Assembly: GCF_000002235.5 (NCBI RefSeq)
Contig: NW_022145599.1
Coordinates: 21,958,155-22,022,154 of the forward strand
DNA from: Strongylocentrotus purpuratus
Taxonomy: Eukaryota; Echinodermata; Echinoidea; Camarodonta; Strongylocentrotidae
DNA: 64,000 bases
Direction: 5' to 3'
Part shown: in pieces, positions 13,425 to 24,189 of the stretch
Layout of the letters: the number at the start of each line of letters is the position of its first letter
Position numbering within the stretch: position 1 is the stretch's first letter
Made by a program: the position numbers and the translations under genes
Notes under the pieces: generated by a model
Told to the model about the DNA's origin: nothing
The model's input: only the letters and a program-made list of their open reading frames with translations
The model's database searches: none

Positions 13425-13450
13425 GTTATGACTTCCTCTCAAGCCAAACA

Positions 13451-13516
13451 ATTCATTTTGGTTTGTGAGTTTGACCTTTTTTACAATATTGGCCAAACTC
13501 ACAAACCAAAATGAAT
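13451..13516. repeat. Perfect 23-bp inverted repeat (hairpin)
   Basis: Arm 13451-13473 is the exact reverse complement of 13494-13516, with a 20-base loop. It lies about 460 bases before the receptor ATG. A counterpart at 42862-42926 in front of copy 4 has two mismatches. Copies 1 and 3 lack it. It could be a MITE remnant or a structured element. Confidence 0.8.
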
Positions 13517-13924
13517 TGGCCTTTGCAAATTCAAACTTTCCTGCCATTTGCTTATTTTAAATTTTAAATCTTTGGGCTTGGACGGCGTTCAGAAAAAGTC
13601 CATCATTCGTAATAGAGCAATGACTTAAATTGTTTCCAACTCTTCATAATACAATTAATCGAGCCACAAAGGCACTAGACTCTTTACTGTTGTTTGTTTA
13701 AAGTAGTGAGAAGAAACCTAAAATATATTCGTCCGCCATGTGCATTATATTTGCAATTAACGATTCAGAAGTGAAATAATTTTTTAGTCAGAAGCAACTG
13801 TCCACAACTTTGAACGAAGTAATTTTCGATATTTCATGGAAACATTTGTTTGACCCACATTACCTTGACAATTTTACAGAAAGTAAATTGATATCACTTC
13901 AGCTCTGTGTAAATGGTATACGTT

Positions 13925-13948
13925 CTTTTCTTTGTAATTTCTTTTCAG
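13925..13948 (+). promoter_or_regulatory. Predicted 3' splice acceptor before the receptor coding exon
   Basis: A pyrimidine-rich tract ending TTTTCAG sits 26 bases before the ATG. Equivalent sites end at 6263 (copy 1), 27633 (copy 3), 43386 (copy 4) and, more diverged, 52095 (copy 5). Its retention in all copies suggests a non-coding 5' exon further upstream that I cannot locate. Confidence 0.5.
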
Positions 13949-13974
13949 AAAAGTTAGCTTATCGTAGGCTTAAG

Positions 13975-15227
13975 ATGGCAGATGAAAGCACTCTCCCTAC
14001 GTCGACCTTTGATCCAACAACCGGTAGTCTTCTAGGCGGTAATCATTACTCTCAGTATTTAGGCGTCGCCCAAGGTGTTGTTCTCGTTATCATTCTCCTT
14101 ATAATCAGCATCACAGGAATCATCGGAAACTCCATCGTGATCCTCGCCATCGTTCTCTCTCGCAAGCTCAGATCGACCCTCAACTGGTTTATCCTGAACC
14201 TTGCATGTGCCGATCTGTTAACGTCGATCTGCCTTCCCTTTGAAGCTGCAAGTTTCCTGATCAGTCAGTTTGAATGGACCTTGAACTTTTGCCTTTTTGT
14301 CATATCGGCTTGTGTTAGCGTAAGCCTTTCGACCCATGCTTTCATTGGCTTCACCGGTTGGTATCTCATCACGAGAAACCAAGAAAAATTCAAGATAATT
14401 TACAAAGCTCGAAATTTATGCCTCATGATTGCATTCATGTGGGTGTTAAACTTTTCCTTTTCCTTCGTAATTGGCGTACTAGACGAGGAAAAACGTGTCT
14501 TTCCCCTAGCCTTTTGGATCTTCGGGCATTTTGTAATTGTTGTCACTGCTTACCTGAAACTATGGAGATTCATTGCACACCGAGCGGTGAAGTTAAAGCC
14601 AACGAAAAATTTCGACAAAAAATACAGAATGAAATATGCAAGGACACCTCCTGCCCCGATGAAAACACAGTTACACAACAAGGTGGTTTGGTCAATGAGA
14701 ACACTGTTTTGAGGGTATCCCATTCGTCCGAGTATTTAGGAAGCCAGAACTGCGACATATCAAAAGGTGAAAAATCTGGTCAGCCGGAGAACCCTATGCA
14801 GCATGCGAAGACTTTAACGGTATCCCCATATCTAGAAGAGATAGAAAGCACAGATGGCGGACGTGACATAGGAGCGAGAGAAGTACCAGTATGTGTCGAG
14901 GGATCGGAAACCAAATTAGCTGTCAAGAAACAGACGGAATCTAAAATTGACAAGAAGCTTCTTGCTGTAACCAAGAATCTGTTGGTAATTCTAGTTGCTT
15001 TTGTCATCTGCTTCATTCCCTACGCTGTAAGCCTATGTTTACCGGTATCTTACATCATAGTTTGCTGGCTTTTGACCCTTCTATTGTTTAATAGCTGTAT
15101 TAATCCCATCATCTACGCCACAAGGATACGTGTTTTTAGGGAGGTGATGGTGTGCATCATACGATGTAGACTTGGGAGCATTCCTATGCCCATCGACTTG
15201 GTACGGAAAATGAGAACCACTGGCTAG
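13975..15227 (+). pseudogene. Rhodopsin-class GPCR, copy 2, near-complete, one frameshift
   Basis: Predicted seven-helix membrane receptor of about 417 residues if the single frameshift is discounted. The leader MADESTLPTSTF is followed by TM1 (about residues 33-58, GIIGNS), TM2 (about 68-90, LNLACADLLTS), TM3 (about 98-122), TM4 (about 140-160), TM5 (about 170-192), a long charged third intracellular loop of roughly 125 residues, TM6 with VICFIPY in place of the usual CWLP, and TM7 with NSCINPIIY (NPxxY intact) then a helix-8-like RVFREVM. The DRY site reads GWY. The frame breaks in the A-run at about 14617-14622, where one base is missing relative to copies 3 and 4; frame 13975-14712 continues as frame ...-15227, ending TAG. 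I chose the ATG at 13975 because it is conserved in copies 1 and 3. The upstream in-frame extension is not conserved. The ligand is unknown. This is either a functional gene with a sequencing error or a young pseudogene. Confidence 0.9.
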
Positions 15228-15921
15228 ATAAATAACTGGAAAACGCCTAGAGAAACTTAAGCAAAGTGTATTAAGTTCCCCAAAATTATCTGCGGACAAT
15301 AAGACCCGGTCCATTTAACCATAGAAATAATGGAAGGCGGACAAGTATCCTAAAATTTCCTTGCGGACGATTAAAAACGATTAAAAACTGGAAGCTTTAC
15401 CATTGATAAAACATCCGGTGAACAAGTTCCGCCAATCCCTCTTCCGCGGGCAATGAAAAGACAGTTATCATGAGCACCTGACCATGAGTAACTATTCCAG
15501 ATTGTTGACTGTCTTGATGCAATCGCACGGAATAATGTAATAAATTGCAATAAAAGTCACTAGATATTAATCGATTACTTGGAACCTCCCATCATTGTTG
15601 CAGGAACTACACTGGCTCCCAGTTGCTGATAGAATACAATACCGGATACTTGTTCAAAAAATGAAGCAATGCTTGTTCTAGTTTTTAAAGATAAATAACT
15701 GTGTAGCGCGGTAATATTTTCCTATTACGTAATTGTGATATAATGTAGTCTTATACATTGTGAAATTATGAACAATGAATTATGTTGTATTTATGTTGGT
15801 TTATCAAATGATAATAGTCTTTCTTATGATTATGTTGCATTTTGTATAAACTAGGAGTATTGAAAATGCTTTGCTTGTATGTTATGTATACGAAACGGAA
15901 TTGGAGTTGTGAGAAATGAAT
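15228..15921. repeat. 3' flank of GPCR copy 2, shared with copies 3 and 4
   Basis: Matches about 29321-30010 and 45696-46350. Shared landmarks are AACATCCGGTGAA, ATTAATCGATTACTTGGAAC, GAAGCAATGCTTGTTCTAG and ATTATGTTGTATTTATGTT. It has no coding frame and may include the receptor's 3' UTR. A short stretch near 15600-15655 containing CACTGGCTCCCAGTTGCTG is unique to this copy and resembles a LINE-type 3' coding remnant. Confidence 0.6.
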
Positions 15922-16372
15922 GACGAGAGTCTTCATGCATGGCTGATTGTTAACGAAACGGAGTTAAGTCTTTTGTCAAATCTGCTTTTTGCTACGGCAG
16001 GCACCCAGTGAAAACAAATTCGTTTGTTAAAATTATGAAAATGTAAGGGCTGCTTTAAACAAACAGAACTTTGTTATTCGTGGCTCATTTTTCTTGATTG
16101 AGGTATCGTATGAAAGAGCAGAAAATGAACGTTTTAGAAATATAAATTTTTCTTTGAAATTCAGATACCGCCCGCCAAATTACTTTTTGGTTTCCTTCCT
16201 TCAAATTGCTTTTAATTTCTCATGCGTAAAATATGCATCACGTGAGTAGCATCAACTGAAAGAGGAGACTCTAAGTTTTCCAAATATGTATCATTCATTA
16301 ATTATGGCTGTGATTAAGTTATGATAAAACATCGATACTTCTCGGTTTCGTATTTTCTGGGACGTATTTTCT
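15922..16372. mobile_element. Fragment of the 37837-38411 MITE
   Basis: Collinear with about 37960-38400 (shared ACGAAACGGAGTT, AGTCTTTTGTCAA, TTGCTACGGCAGGCA and GATACCGCCCGCCAAAT). The left inverted terminus is missing, and the right one stops at TTCTGGGACG. Confidence 0.65.
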
Positions 16373-16870
16373 ATTACTTAAATTATCTCGAGGCACCCCT
16401 AAATTTGTCTTGCGACACCCCGGTTATAAACACTGGTCTTGATTTTATGGTAACCCTTTTATAAAAATAATAATTCATCGTATACGTGGAACTTCTTATA
16501 GCACGAATTGAACTGGTTCCTGAATGTATGAATTTGTGACGAATCAATAAAGCATAGGCCTATTCATAATAAATCTAAGAAATAAGTGATATTATATTAT
16601 TGATCCCTTGAAGAAGAAGAACAAAATCTTGATATTGCAAAAAAACATGAATTGCATAACTGAAACTACAACAGAATCCGAATTTTAATTTTTTTTTAAA
16701 TGCGTTTGGGCAAACCGAAGTATTACAAAGGCATGTATTTCTTCATGGTTTGAGGCGAATGGAACATTCCCTCTTAAAATTCAATTTAACCAAGTAATGT
16801 GTGTGTGTGTGACAAGGAAATGCAATTATACTCTTGACCTTAAAGTTGGAATACGTTTTTCTTACCTCCT

Positions 16871-17092
16871 GAGAGGCGGATCTAGGGGGGGGGGGGGGTG
16901 CCGGTTTTAACCCCCCCCCCCCCTTGGGCGGCCAAGTGAGGAAAAAAAAAGGGGGGGGGGAGGGCAAAAAGAGAAGGAAAAAAAAGGGGGAAAAAGAAAG
17001 AAAGTAAAACAGTAAAAGTAAAAAACAGATCCATAAAATCCGGGATCCGCCACTGGGTCAACCCCCCTGGCTAACAGCTAGATCTGCCCCTG
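16871..17092. mobile_element. Small TIR element with poly-G/poly-C core
   Basis: The left end GAGAGGCGGATCTAGG and the reverse complement of the right end, CAGGGGCAGATCTAGC, are imperfect inverted repeats. CTCCT flanks both sides (16866-16870 and 17093-17097) and occurs once, as CTTCT, in block B near 9788. The core is dominated by G, C and A runs. It is non-coding and resembles hAT-type termini, but the duplication is shorter than the usual 8 bp. Confidence 0.55.
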
Positions 17093-17771
17093 CTCCTTTA
17101 ATATAATGATTTTGACAGATGGTTTTAGAGATAGAACAAAGTTCAAATCTTCAAAGAACTTTATTGATCAATCTCTATGGCTCTTAAGATTGCTAATGGA
17201 AGTTCTGAAATTATGTAATTTTGATGTATCAAGAATAAAAATTACAATCACTTCATGAAAAGAGGCTATAAGTTGTTTATATTTTATGGGTAACAATGAA
17301 ATGAAGAAAAAAAAATGCTTTTACTAAAATGTTGACTAAATTCACAATCATGCCTACACGTGGCATATGTATTCGAATTTTAACATGAACATTCTTACCT
17401 TGACTAGGGTAGTCCAATCTAATTAAATACAATTCAATGAAATCCTATTACATGTAATTTAATTCTCGTGGGAGCTACAAAATATTCAACATAGTACTTA
17501 TTTCATTATTTCAGGTATTCAAATAATAAGAAGGATGTAGCCTATATTTGTCATGGTAAACAAAACTTATTTTATTTGAAAGCATTTCATGTGATTACTT
17601 TTGATATGAGGATTTCTTTATGATTTGTTGATAATTAAAGATAAATCTATTCATGATAAAAGCAACCATTCGACGATTTCCAGATGTAGCCCCTCTTACT
17701 GTAAACACTCTTTCAAATGTTATTATCAGTTTCCATTCCTTAACCCAGAAATGATACCATAATGTCATATA

Positions 17772-18131
17772 CAGGCGCGTACGCAGGGGGGGGGGGGGGG
17801 GGGGTTTGGGCGGCTACACCCCCCTTTGGTAATTTTATGTATGTAAACCCCCCTAAAAAAAACACCTAAACCCCCCCCTTTTGATTTTAAAAAAAAAAAA
17901 AAAAAATTATGCCCACGGCCGACCCCAACTGAGCAAAATGTCAAATTTCCAAATTTCGAGACTGAGTCGTTGCGATTTTTTTGGGGACCAAAAAAAAAAA
18001 GTGACCTCTTACCCCCCCCCCCCCCCCCTCCCCGCTTATTCAGCGGCTGTCTGAGTCGTAGCGAAATTTTCGGACCGATTTATAAATGGTAACCCCCCCC
18101 CCCCCTTGAACAAATCCTGCGTACGCGCCTG
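17772..18131. mobile_element. hAT-type MITE with homopolymer core (first copy)
   Basis: The termini are CAGGCGCGTACGCAGG and its inverted partner CCTGCGTACGCGCCTG. The 8-bp duplication GTCATATA occurs at 17764-17771 and 18132-18139. Block B (near 10470) has the site without an insert. The interior is long G and C runs and A runs around a repeated CAGCGGCTGNCTGAGTCGT motif. No transposase is present. The 8-bp duplication and CAG-type ends support the hAT superfamily. Confidence 0.85.
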
Positions 18132-18566
18132 GTCATATATAAGCACTTGATTGACAACGCAAGATTAAAAGTAATAACTTTTGTTTAAAATATATCAAAA
18201 CCTTCTTTTTGACAGGAAACGAAAACGGCAATGTCTTATATAAACACTTTATTGACATGCAAGACGAACCTTGTTTATATTATATTTACATAACCTTTAG
18301 TTGAAAATCTTGTTTTTAGTTTCCGTTCATTAAAGATAAAGTTGAGTTCTGTTCATGCGAACAATTCCAGACATTTGTAATCCTAGAAGTGATAAGAAAT
18401 CGAATAATCTTGTATGTAAGCCGCGTGTACTGCACACGGAATCGGGTATACGGAACTAGTCATACATGTGACATAAACGTTTGGTCCCATGTCTTTTAGC
18501 TATTTCTTGTCGTATTTCGAATATGGCTTTTTAGCCATAAACATACCAATACATTGAACCACTTAG

Positions 18567-19056
18567 ACCCCCCTTTACAGTGAGCAAAAAGGCCGGTCCA
18601 GGCCGGGCCGAGCGGCGGCCGGCCTAGCACTGTAAACGCGCAAAAGGCCAAATGCGAGGCCAAAAGTGGCCGCTTATTTGACCCTGCTCTGGAGGTAGTC
18701 TCGGCCGCGGACAGGCCCGGGCTTTTCTCACTGTAAACGCCCGCAGGGCTAAATGCGCGACCAAGTGTTACCCCGGAAGTGAAAGTTCGCCGTGTATAGG
18801 AAATTGGGGAAAAGATTCACTGTAAATATCCCCCGCGCGCGCGACCGGATCTGCACTGTGACCCCCCGGCGCCCTCCCCCCCCCCCAATAATCGTTTGTT
18901 TACATGCAGAGCGCCACTACGACAAAATATTGAAAGGTTACTATTTAGGCCGCGGCAGAGCCTGCCACTGTAAACGCACAAAATTGCAGGGCCGAGTAGG
19001 CCGGGCTCGGCCGCGGCCCGGCCCGGCCCTGGCCCCTTTTTTCACTGTAAAGGGAT
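18567..19056. mobile_element. GC-rich MITE with CACTGTAAA termini and internal repeats
   Basis: The left end CCCCCCTTTACAGTGA and right end CACTGTAAAGGGAT are inverted. CTTAG is duplicated at 18562-18566 and 19057-19061. Block B (near 11000) reads CACTTAGCC with no insert. The interior is far richer in GC than its surroundings, with GGCCGGGCCGAGCGGCGG-like stretches, and repeats CACTGTAAA about every 80-150 bases (near 18630, 18729, 18817, 18967, 19043). It is non-coding. Confidence 0.8.
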
Positions 19057-19757
19057 CTTAGCCAGTACAAATTTATTCGATTGATAGCACTTGTTTTCAG
19101 TTTCGATTTCTTAACAAAGAAACAATCATAAAATTATTGTCATATGATAGCATTCTATTTACAATAGCAACTATTTACAAAAGCTAAAACACCATCGCCT
19201 TCGATAATTTAGAATCTGGTGTCGAAAGAACTTACATGTCATAAAAGCTGCCTTTCAACCAATCAGATATCGCGAATAAATGGGTTGATGTTTCATATAT
19301 TGCTATGCATCACCACTCTTTATCAATTTTCAACAAAACTGCGATTGGATGAATAACCAAGCGACTGATCAGAAATTTGCTGATGAAATCACGCTTTATC
19401 TATATTCCTTGTCCGGTTTCTTGGCTCAGTGATTGTTCGTTCGGTATATATTTTCGTCTCAAGGATAATTACAAAATCTAGACTTCTCCTTCTCGATCGA
19501 CTTTCTTGGATTACGTGACTCCTTTAATCAATGGTGAGCTTCATTTTAACATTAAGACCATCAATATATTCGATATGCACTAAGTATCCGTATGTACTCC
19601 AGTGTATGGTTGTAGTAACTTGTTCCGCTATCAGCTATATCGTTATATAAGACAGCAAAGATATTAAATTTAATTGAATTTATCTTCTGCAAACATACAA
19701 ACCAAATTTCATTTCAACGGTACAACAAATACAAAATCTAACATTTTCTTGAACGTA

Positions 19758-20038
19758 CACTGTTGGTCATAGTGGTGAAATAATTATTTTTACCCCGTTT
19801 ATTGAATGATTTTGACAATGATTTATTCCTAATAGATCTAGATAATAGTATACCATCTCAGATGTTATTGAATGACAACATGCTTTAGCAGTCCCGCAAA
19901 ACAAACACTCCCCAATTGTCATTCAATAAAATCTGAGAATGTATACTATTATGTATATCTATTAGGAATAAATCATTGTCAAAATCAGTCTATAAATTTG
20001 GGTAAAAATAAATATTCCACCATTATGACCAACAGTGT
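19758..20038. repeat. Large inverted duplication at the end of a LINE fragment
   Basis: Bases 19758-19872 match the reverse complement of about 19917-20038 with scattered mismatches, leaving a loop of about 45 bases. Both arms carry ACTGTTGGTCATA and GACAATGATTTATTCCTAAT. The right arm belongs to the LINE coding sequence on the minus strand, so the left arm is an inverted copy of it. Confidence 0.8.
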
Positions 20039-22110
20039 AGTTGCCCCAAGAAAGCACACCATAGTGCAAATATGGCAAAATTAAAGTTGCGTACAACATA
20101 CGTAAAATATTCAATGGGAACACAGATTTCAATTTATAAATTACACCAGTATTTCTTGACAATAATTTACAAAGTTTACTAATATGGTACTTCCAATTTA
20201 AATGTTCATCAATATGCAAGCCAAGAAATTTAAATGTAGATACCCTTTCAATCTTAACACTGTTAAACATTACATTTCCAGGCAATATACTCAGGGAATT
20301 ACTTAAGAGCATAAAAATAGTTTTTTTTTAAAGATTTAAAGACAACTTGTTTGCATGAATCCACAAAGCCACATTAGTCAACTCGAAGTTTACAGTCTGC
20401 AAAATAGTTTGTAGATTTCTGTGAGAGGAAATACACTAGAGTCATCTGCAAATAAGAATGAATGATAACATATTTGCGGAAAGTTTAAAATCGTTAATAT
20501 ACACGATAAACAAATGCGGGCCTAGAAGGGATCCCTGTGGGACTATACAGGTGACGTCCCGTAAATCTTAATCAATTCCATTTAAAGTAACAAACTGTTT
20601 CCTATTTGTTAAGTAGCTTCTAAACCAATCTAATGCTATTCCCCTTACACCATAATGGCACAGCTTATCTATCAAAATATAATGATTTACAGTATCAAAC
20701 GTTTTAGAGTAGTCTAAGAAGACACCAACTGTATGCATGCGTGCATCTAAGGCACTGGATATCTTATCCACCAAATGTAGAATAGCATTAGTGGTAGTGT
20801 GTTTTTCACAGAAACCAAACTTAAAATGTTAGTATTCATCAGAAATGTTATCGTCCGAGTATACATTAGCTTCCCAAGAATTTTAGAAAAGGAATTCAAC
20901 AAAGAAATAGGACGATATTTATTCAAGATAAGGGCATCACCCTTTTTAAACATGGAAACAACCTTTGCAATTTTCATTTTCATGGGTACAACACCAGTGG
21001 TCATTGATAGATTAAATATATGTACGAGGGGTTGTACAATACCAACAATTACATTTTTATCAACTCATTTGTTATGTAGTCAGAACCTGGACTTTTCTTA
21101 TTCTTTAAAGAATGTACAATATAAAACAATTCTTCTACGGTCGTTGGCAATAAAAATAAACTATTATGATTAGGATTTTCTAAAAAAGATTTTTTTTTTT
21201 TTTTTGAGAGACTCTGGAATGACACGCGACAAATTCTGGCTAATATTACAAAAAATATTTATTGAATTTATCTACAATAACTTCTGGATCATCAAATACA
21301 TTCCCATCAATGTTTAATTTACTTACATCAGACGCTTTCGGCTTTGGCTTAAAAACATTCCTAATCACTTTCCATGTCCCTTTTATACCATTGTGTCGCC
21401 TGAAATTGAGCAAAGTAATACTGTTTCTTAGCAGCACGTAGGATTGCAGTAAGAGTATTCCGATAAATAGTATATTTCCTATGAAAAGACTGAGATTTAC
21501 TAATCTCATACTTATAGTACAACTTATTTTTCCTATTTATTGACCTCAATATATAATTAGTAATCCATAGCAATCGAGGGGTTGTTGTACATTTACATAA
21601 AAGGTAAATTTTTATCATACAGCAAAAAGAATGTGTTTAAGAATTTATCATATGAGCTATCAATATCTTAATCACGTAATACTTCTCTCCAATTACTTGC
21701 TAACAACTCATCTCTAAATTTAGCAATACTGGTAAGATGACTTTTTCGAACATATCTATTACTAGAAATATTACGGATATTCCTACCAAAATACATCCTC
21801 GCATATACTGGAAAGTGGTCAGACAAACCTGAAATTGTAATACCCGCATCTGGTACAGGTCGTACATTACTAAAAAAATGTTAACAATGAGAGTAGAAGA
21901 AGTGTCTGTAACTCTGGTAGGTTTAGTAATTAAGGGTAATAAAGAGAAAGATATAAACATGTTTAAAAAGTCACAAACGTATGCATTCTCATCGTGCTGA
22001 AGAAGATTAACATTATAATTAACCATGACAAAGACTGTTTTATGCAAAAATTTGGAATTTGATAACACACTTTGCATTTCATTTATAGACAAATTCACGT
22101 TACCTTGTGG
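19917..22110 (-). mobile_element. CR1/Jockey-like LINE, decayed, with endonuclease and RT
   Basis: The minus-strand reading order is kept but broken into several frames. An endonuclease piece (21700-22098) has the catalytic GDFN box mutated to VNYN, followed by LPLITKPTRVTDTSSTLI. A linker (21246-21618) contains AILRAAKKQYYF and GTWKVIRNVF. RT follows with KYRPISLLNSFSKI (20747-21004), then FLDYSKTFDTVNH and ALDWFRSYLTNRKQF (20568-20774). Near 20430-20525 a PQGSLLG box, FIVYIND and FADD can be read in different frames. FKFLGLHIDEHLNWK lies at 19962-20312. The C-terminus is missing beyond the inverted duplication at 19758-20038. It is clearly inactive. Confidence 0.85.
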
Positions 22111-22124
22111 CGGTCTTTAAACGC

Positions 22125-22330
22125 ACACTGCCATACTTGTAGCTACTTGCTCCCTCTATATAGAAAACTTCCCCAATCGGTGCCTGTTGGTCCCCATGAT
22201 CCTCTTTTTCTTATGTTAAATGAGAGCTGAGTTAATGAGATAGCCACCTGTCACAGTGACCTCGATGGCTCTCTGTGTGGTCTAATCCCTTCTGGCCCAG
22301 CAGTGGTGACGGTCTTTAAACGACCCCAAT
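22125..22330 (+). repeat. Dispersed repeat, also at 47705-47890 in reverse
   Basis: Shares GTAGCTACTTGCTCCCTCT, CATGATCCTCTTTTTCTTATG, GAGATAGCCACCTGTC and GTGGTCTAATCCCT with the reverse complement of 47705-47890. It is non-coding and of unknown class. It abuts the LINE fragment here. Confidence 0.65.
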
Positions 22331-22870
22331 TATAATATTTCGTCTGCCAGGAAAAAAACAATTCAACAAAGACACTTTCTATTGAATCATTCTTTACTGT
22401 ACATTAACTTCATTTAAAACTCGGTAATTCAACTGCGTGGGAACATTCCATGCGACACCTCCTCCCTTCTATCTTGTCGATTATTCATAATTGTATTACT
22501 TCCTGGAAGAGAAAATACATTTCCTTCAGTTTCACTTGATACAGTAGCACATGTTCCGCAAAAATACATTTAATTTATCAAAGTTTGCTTGCATACTATG
22601 GACATTAAAATGAAGAAAAGAAAGCTCGTTATCACCAGAATTACCTATCTTTTGAGAGAATTGGCTTTCTGTTCAATAATTACAGTCACTCGTGACAGTG
22701 TCATTGCCTTCACCAAGATCATACTCTAACGAGTCTGCGCTACATTCAAAATAGTTACGTATATCATCAGCATTTGTAATCATAATTTAAAGATTCATAC
22801 ATGTATAGAGTGCAATATGATTGATAATGATTGACATAGAAAGACAGCCTACTACGTGCAAAAGAAAAGG

Positions 22871-22905
<35 letters not shown>

Positions 22906-23369
22906 CAACAAAAACGGTTGAGTATACTAAAAAATATGCATTATAGGCATAGGAAGACAAGAAAGAAAAACAGCGGAAGAGGGATAGAGAGTGGAAAAGA
23001 TAAACACAAATGAAACAAACAGTAGAACACTGAAACATCTTTACTGCCAGCAAGAATTTGCCATGAGAAATGTGGTATGAAACAATGTTAGATCGGATGG
23101 AGAGAAAAGAGAAGTACGTACAAAATAAGAGCAATATGAAACACGTGTGCAGAACATGATGTATCGATCACAGTTTGGCAATATCTGCCTCACAGGTAAC
23201 TAGTTACTTGATGAAACCATCATGTGAGTCCTTGATGCCAGAAAATATGCGGCCATCGATGCTCCACGCCCTCAAGACTTTCTCCGAGTGACACATCTGG
23301 TGATAAAGTTTCTGATTTGTTGCAAACAGATCCTCATTTATGTACATACCCGTCCCCTTGAGCTTGGAA
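22331..23369. other. Intergenic, with an (AT)n microsatellite
   Basis: Unique AT-rich sequence. An (AC)4 run leads into an (AT)n tract at about 22879-22905. I see no recognisable gene. Confidence 0.45.
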
Positions 23370-23890
23370 CGGGATTGTGTCCAAGCCCCCCCCCCCCCTC
23401 CCCGCCCCCTCCCCACTCCGGGGTCGGAATGACCGCATGCGTGTTACCAAAATGTCCGGTAAAGGGGTACTTTTCGTGCGACAAAGTCCGGCCCGAGAAT
23501 TTTAAAAAAAAGGGGTGTATTTGACTTTTCACCCGGATATTTCTCTACAAAGGGGGTGTTTTTTTTTCTTTTTGTCTCTCATCTCTTCTGATTCCTACGA
23601 AATTATTCCAAATTTAGGGGAGTACATTGAGCATTTTTCCGTATTTAGGGGGGTCTCCAAGGAAGGAAAAGCCCGCGAAAAGCCCGCGAAAGGGGGGTTC
23701 GGAAATGTTGGCAGTCCTCAGATAGGGGGTGCTTTAAAAAAAGGGAACAAGCATACGCGTACCCTAAATACCACTGAGTTGGGGGGGGGGGGCGGGGCTT
23801 GTGTGAACTTGGCTCTTGTGCGGTACGCGCCGAACTGCACACTATGGGCCGATTTTTCGACCGGTCCACTGCTGCACCATTGCCGCCTCC
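23370..23890. repeat. G/C-homopolymer block, probable DNA-element remnant
   Basis: Contains poly-C (near 23387-23414), poly-G (near 23780-23796), GC-rich segments with AAGCCCGCGAAAAGCCCGCG and a right end with GCCGCCTCCAG. The style matches the CAGNGGCGG-type elements in the window, but no clear matching left terminus or target duplication was found. Frames across it are compositional. Confidence 0.4.
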
Positions 23891-24189
23891 AGGTATAATA
23901 TTAGAACCCTAACAAAATTGCGCTTCAAAATGATCAAGAAGTGCCTCAAAAAAGTAAAAATCTTTGAGTGACCGGTTTTTACCATACTCGTTTCCCCCAA
24001 TAGACTGTAGTGTTATGAAAACCGTTTGGCAAACGGTTTTCAAAATTTGTAATTCAAATCATAAATATTTTGATAATAAGACAGGCAATCAGCTCATAAA
24101 AGTCATGGGGTTCCTGACTGACCTAAAGGTTTATAACTATCATTGCAGCATGAGCTAAATCCAGAATTTTGTTTCAGAATCGGAGACAA
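23891..24189. other. Intergenic, no recognised feature
   Basis: AT-rich. It includes a short palindrome, GAAAACCGTTTGGCAAACGG, with flanking TTTTC near 24017-24042. Nothing else is evident. Confidence 0.4.

Larger units (their letters stand above)
9510..13430. repeat. Repeat block, copy B (unit 2), interrupted by a LINE and a second insert
   Basis: Collinear with blocks A, C and D. It begins near GACGAATCAATTAGTATATT and continues through TTTATTGATCAATG (9858), GCATATGTTTTCGAA (10059) and the ATTCCCTTGTCCGGCTTC segment (11340). It is interrupted by a LINE at 11528-12696 and by an insertion at about 12970-13424. The uninterrupted order is seen in copy D (40890-42840). Confidence 0.75.
16520..19757. 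repeat. Repeat block, copy C (unit 3), carrying three DNA-transposon insertions
   Basis: Collinear with blocks A, B and D, from GACGAATCAATAAAGCATAG through to CCAGTGTATGGTTGTAGTAA near 19600. The extra length over B comes from insertions at 16871-17092, 17772-18131 and 18567-19056. Each is absent at the matching place in at least one other block. Confidence 0.75.

Noticed and set aside
13810..13974. N-terminal extension of GPCR copy 2
   Set aside because: It starts at TTG, crosses a predicted splice acceptor and is not conserved in the other copies; the ATG at 13975 is.
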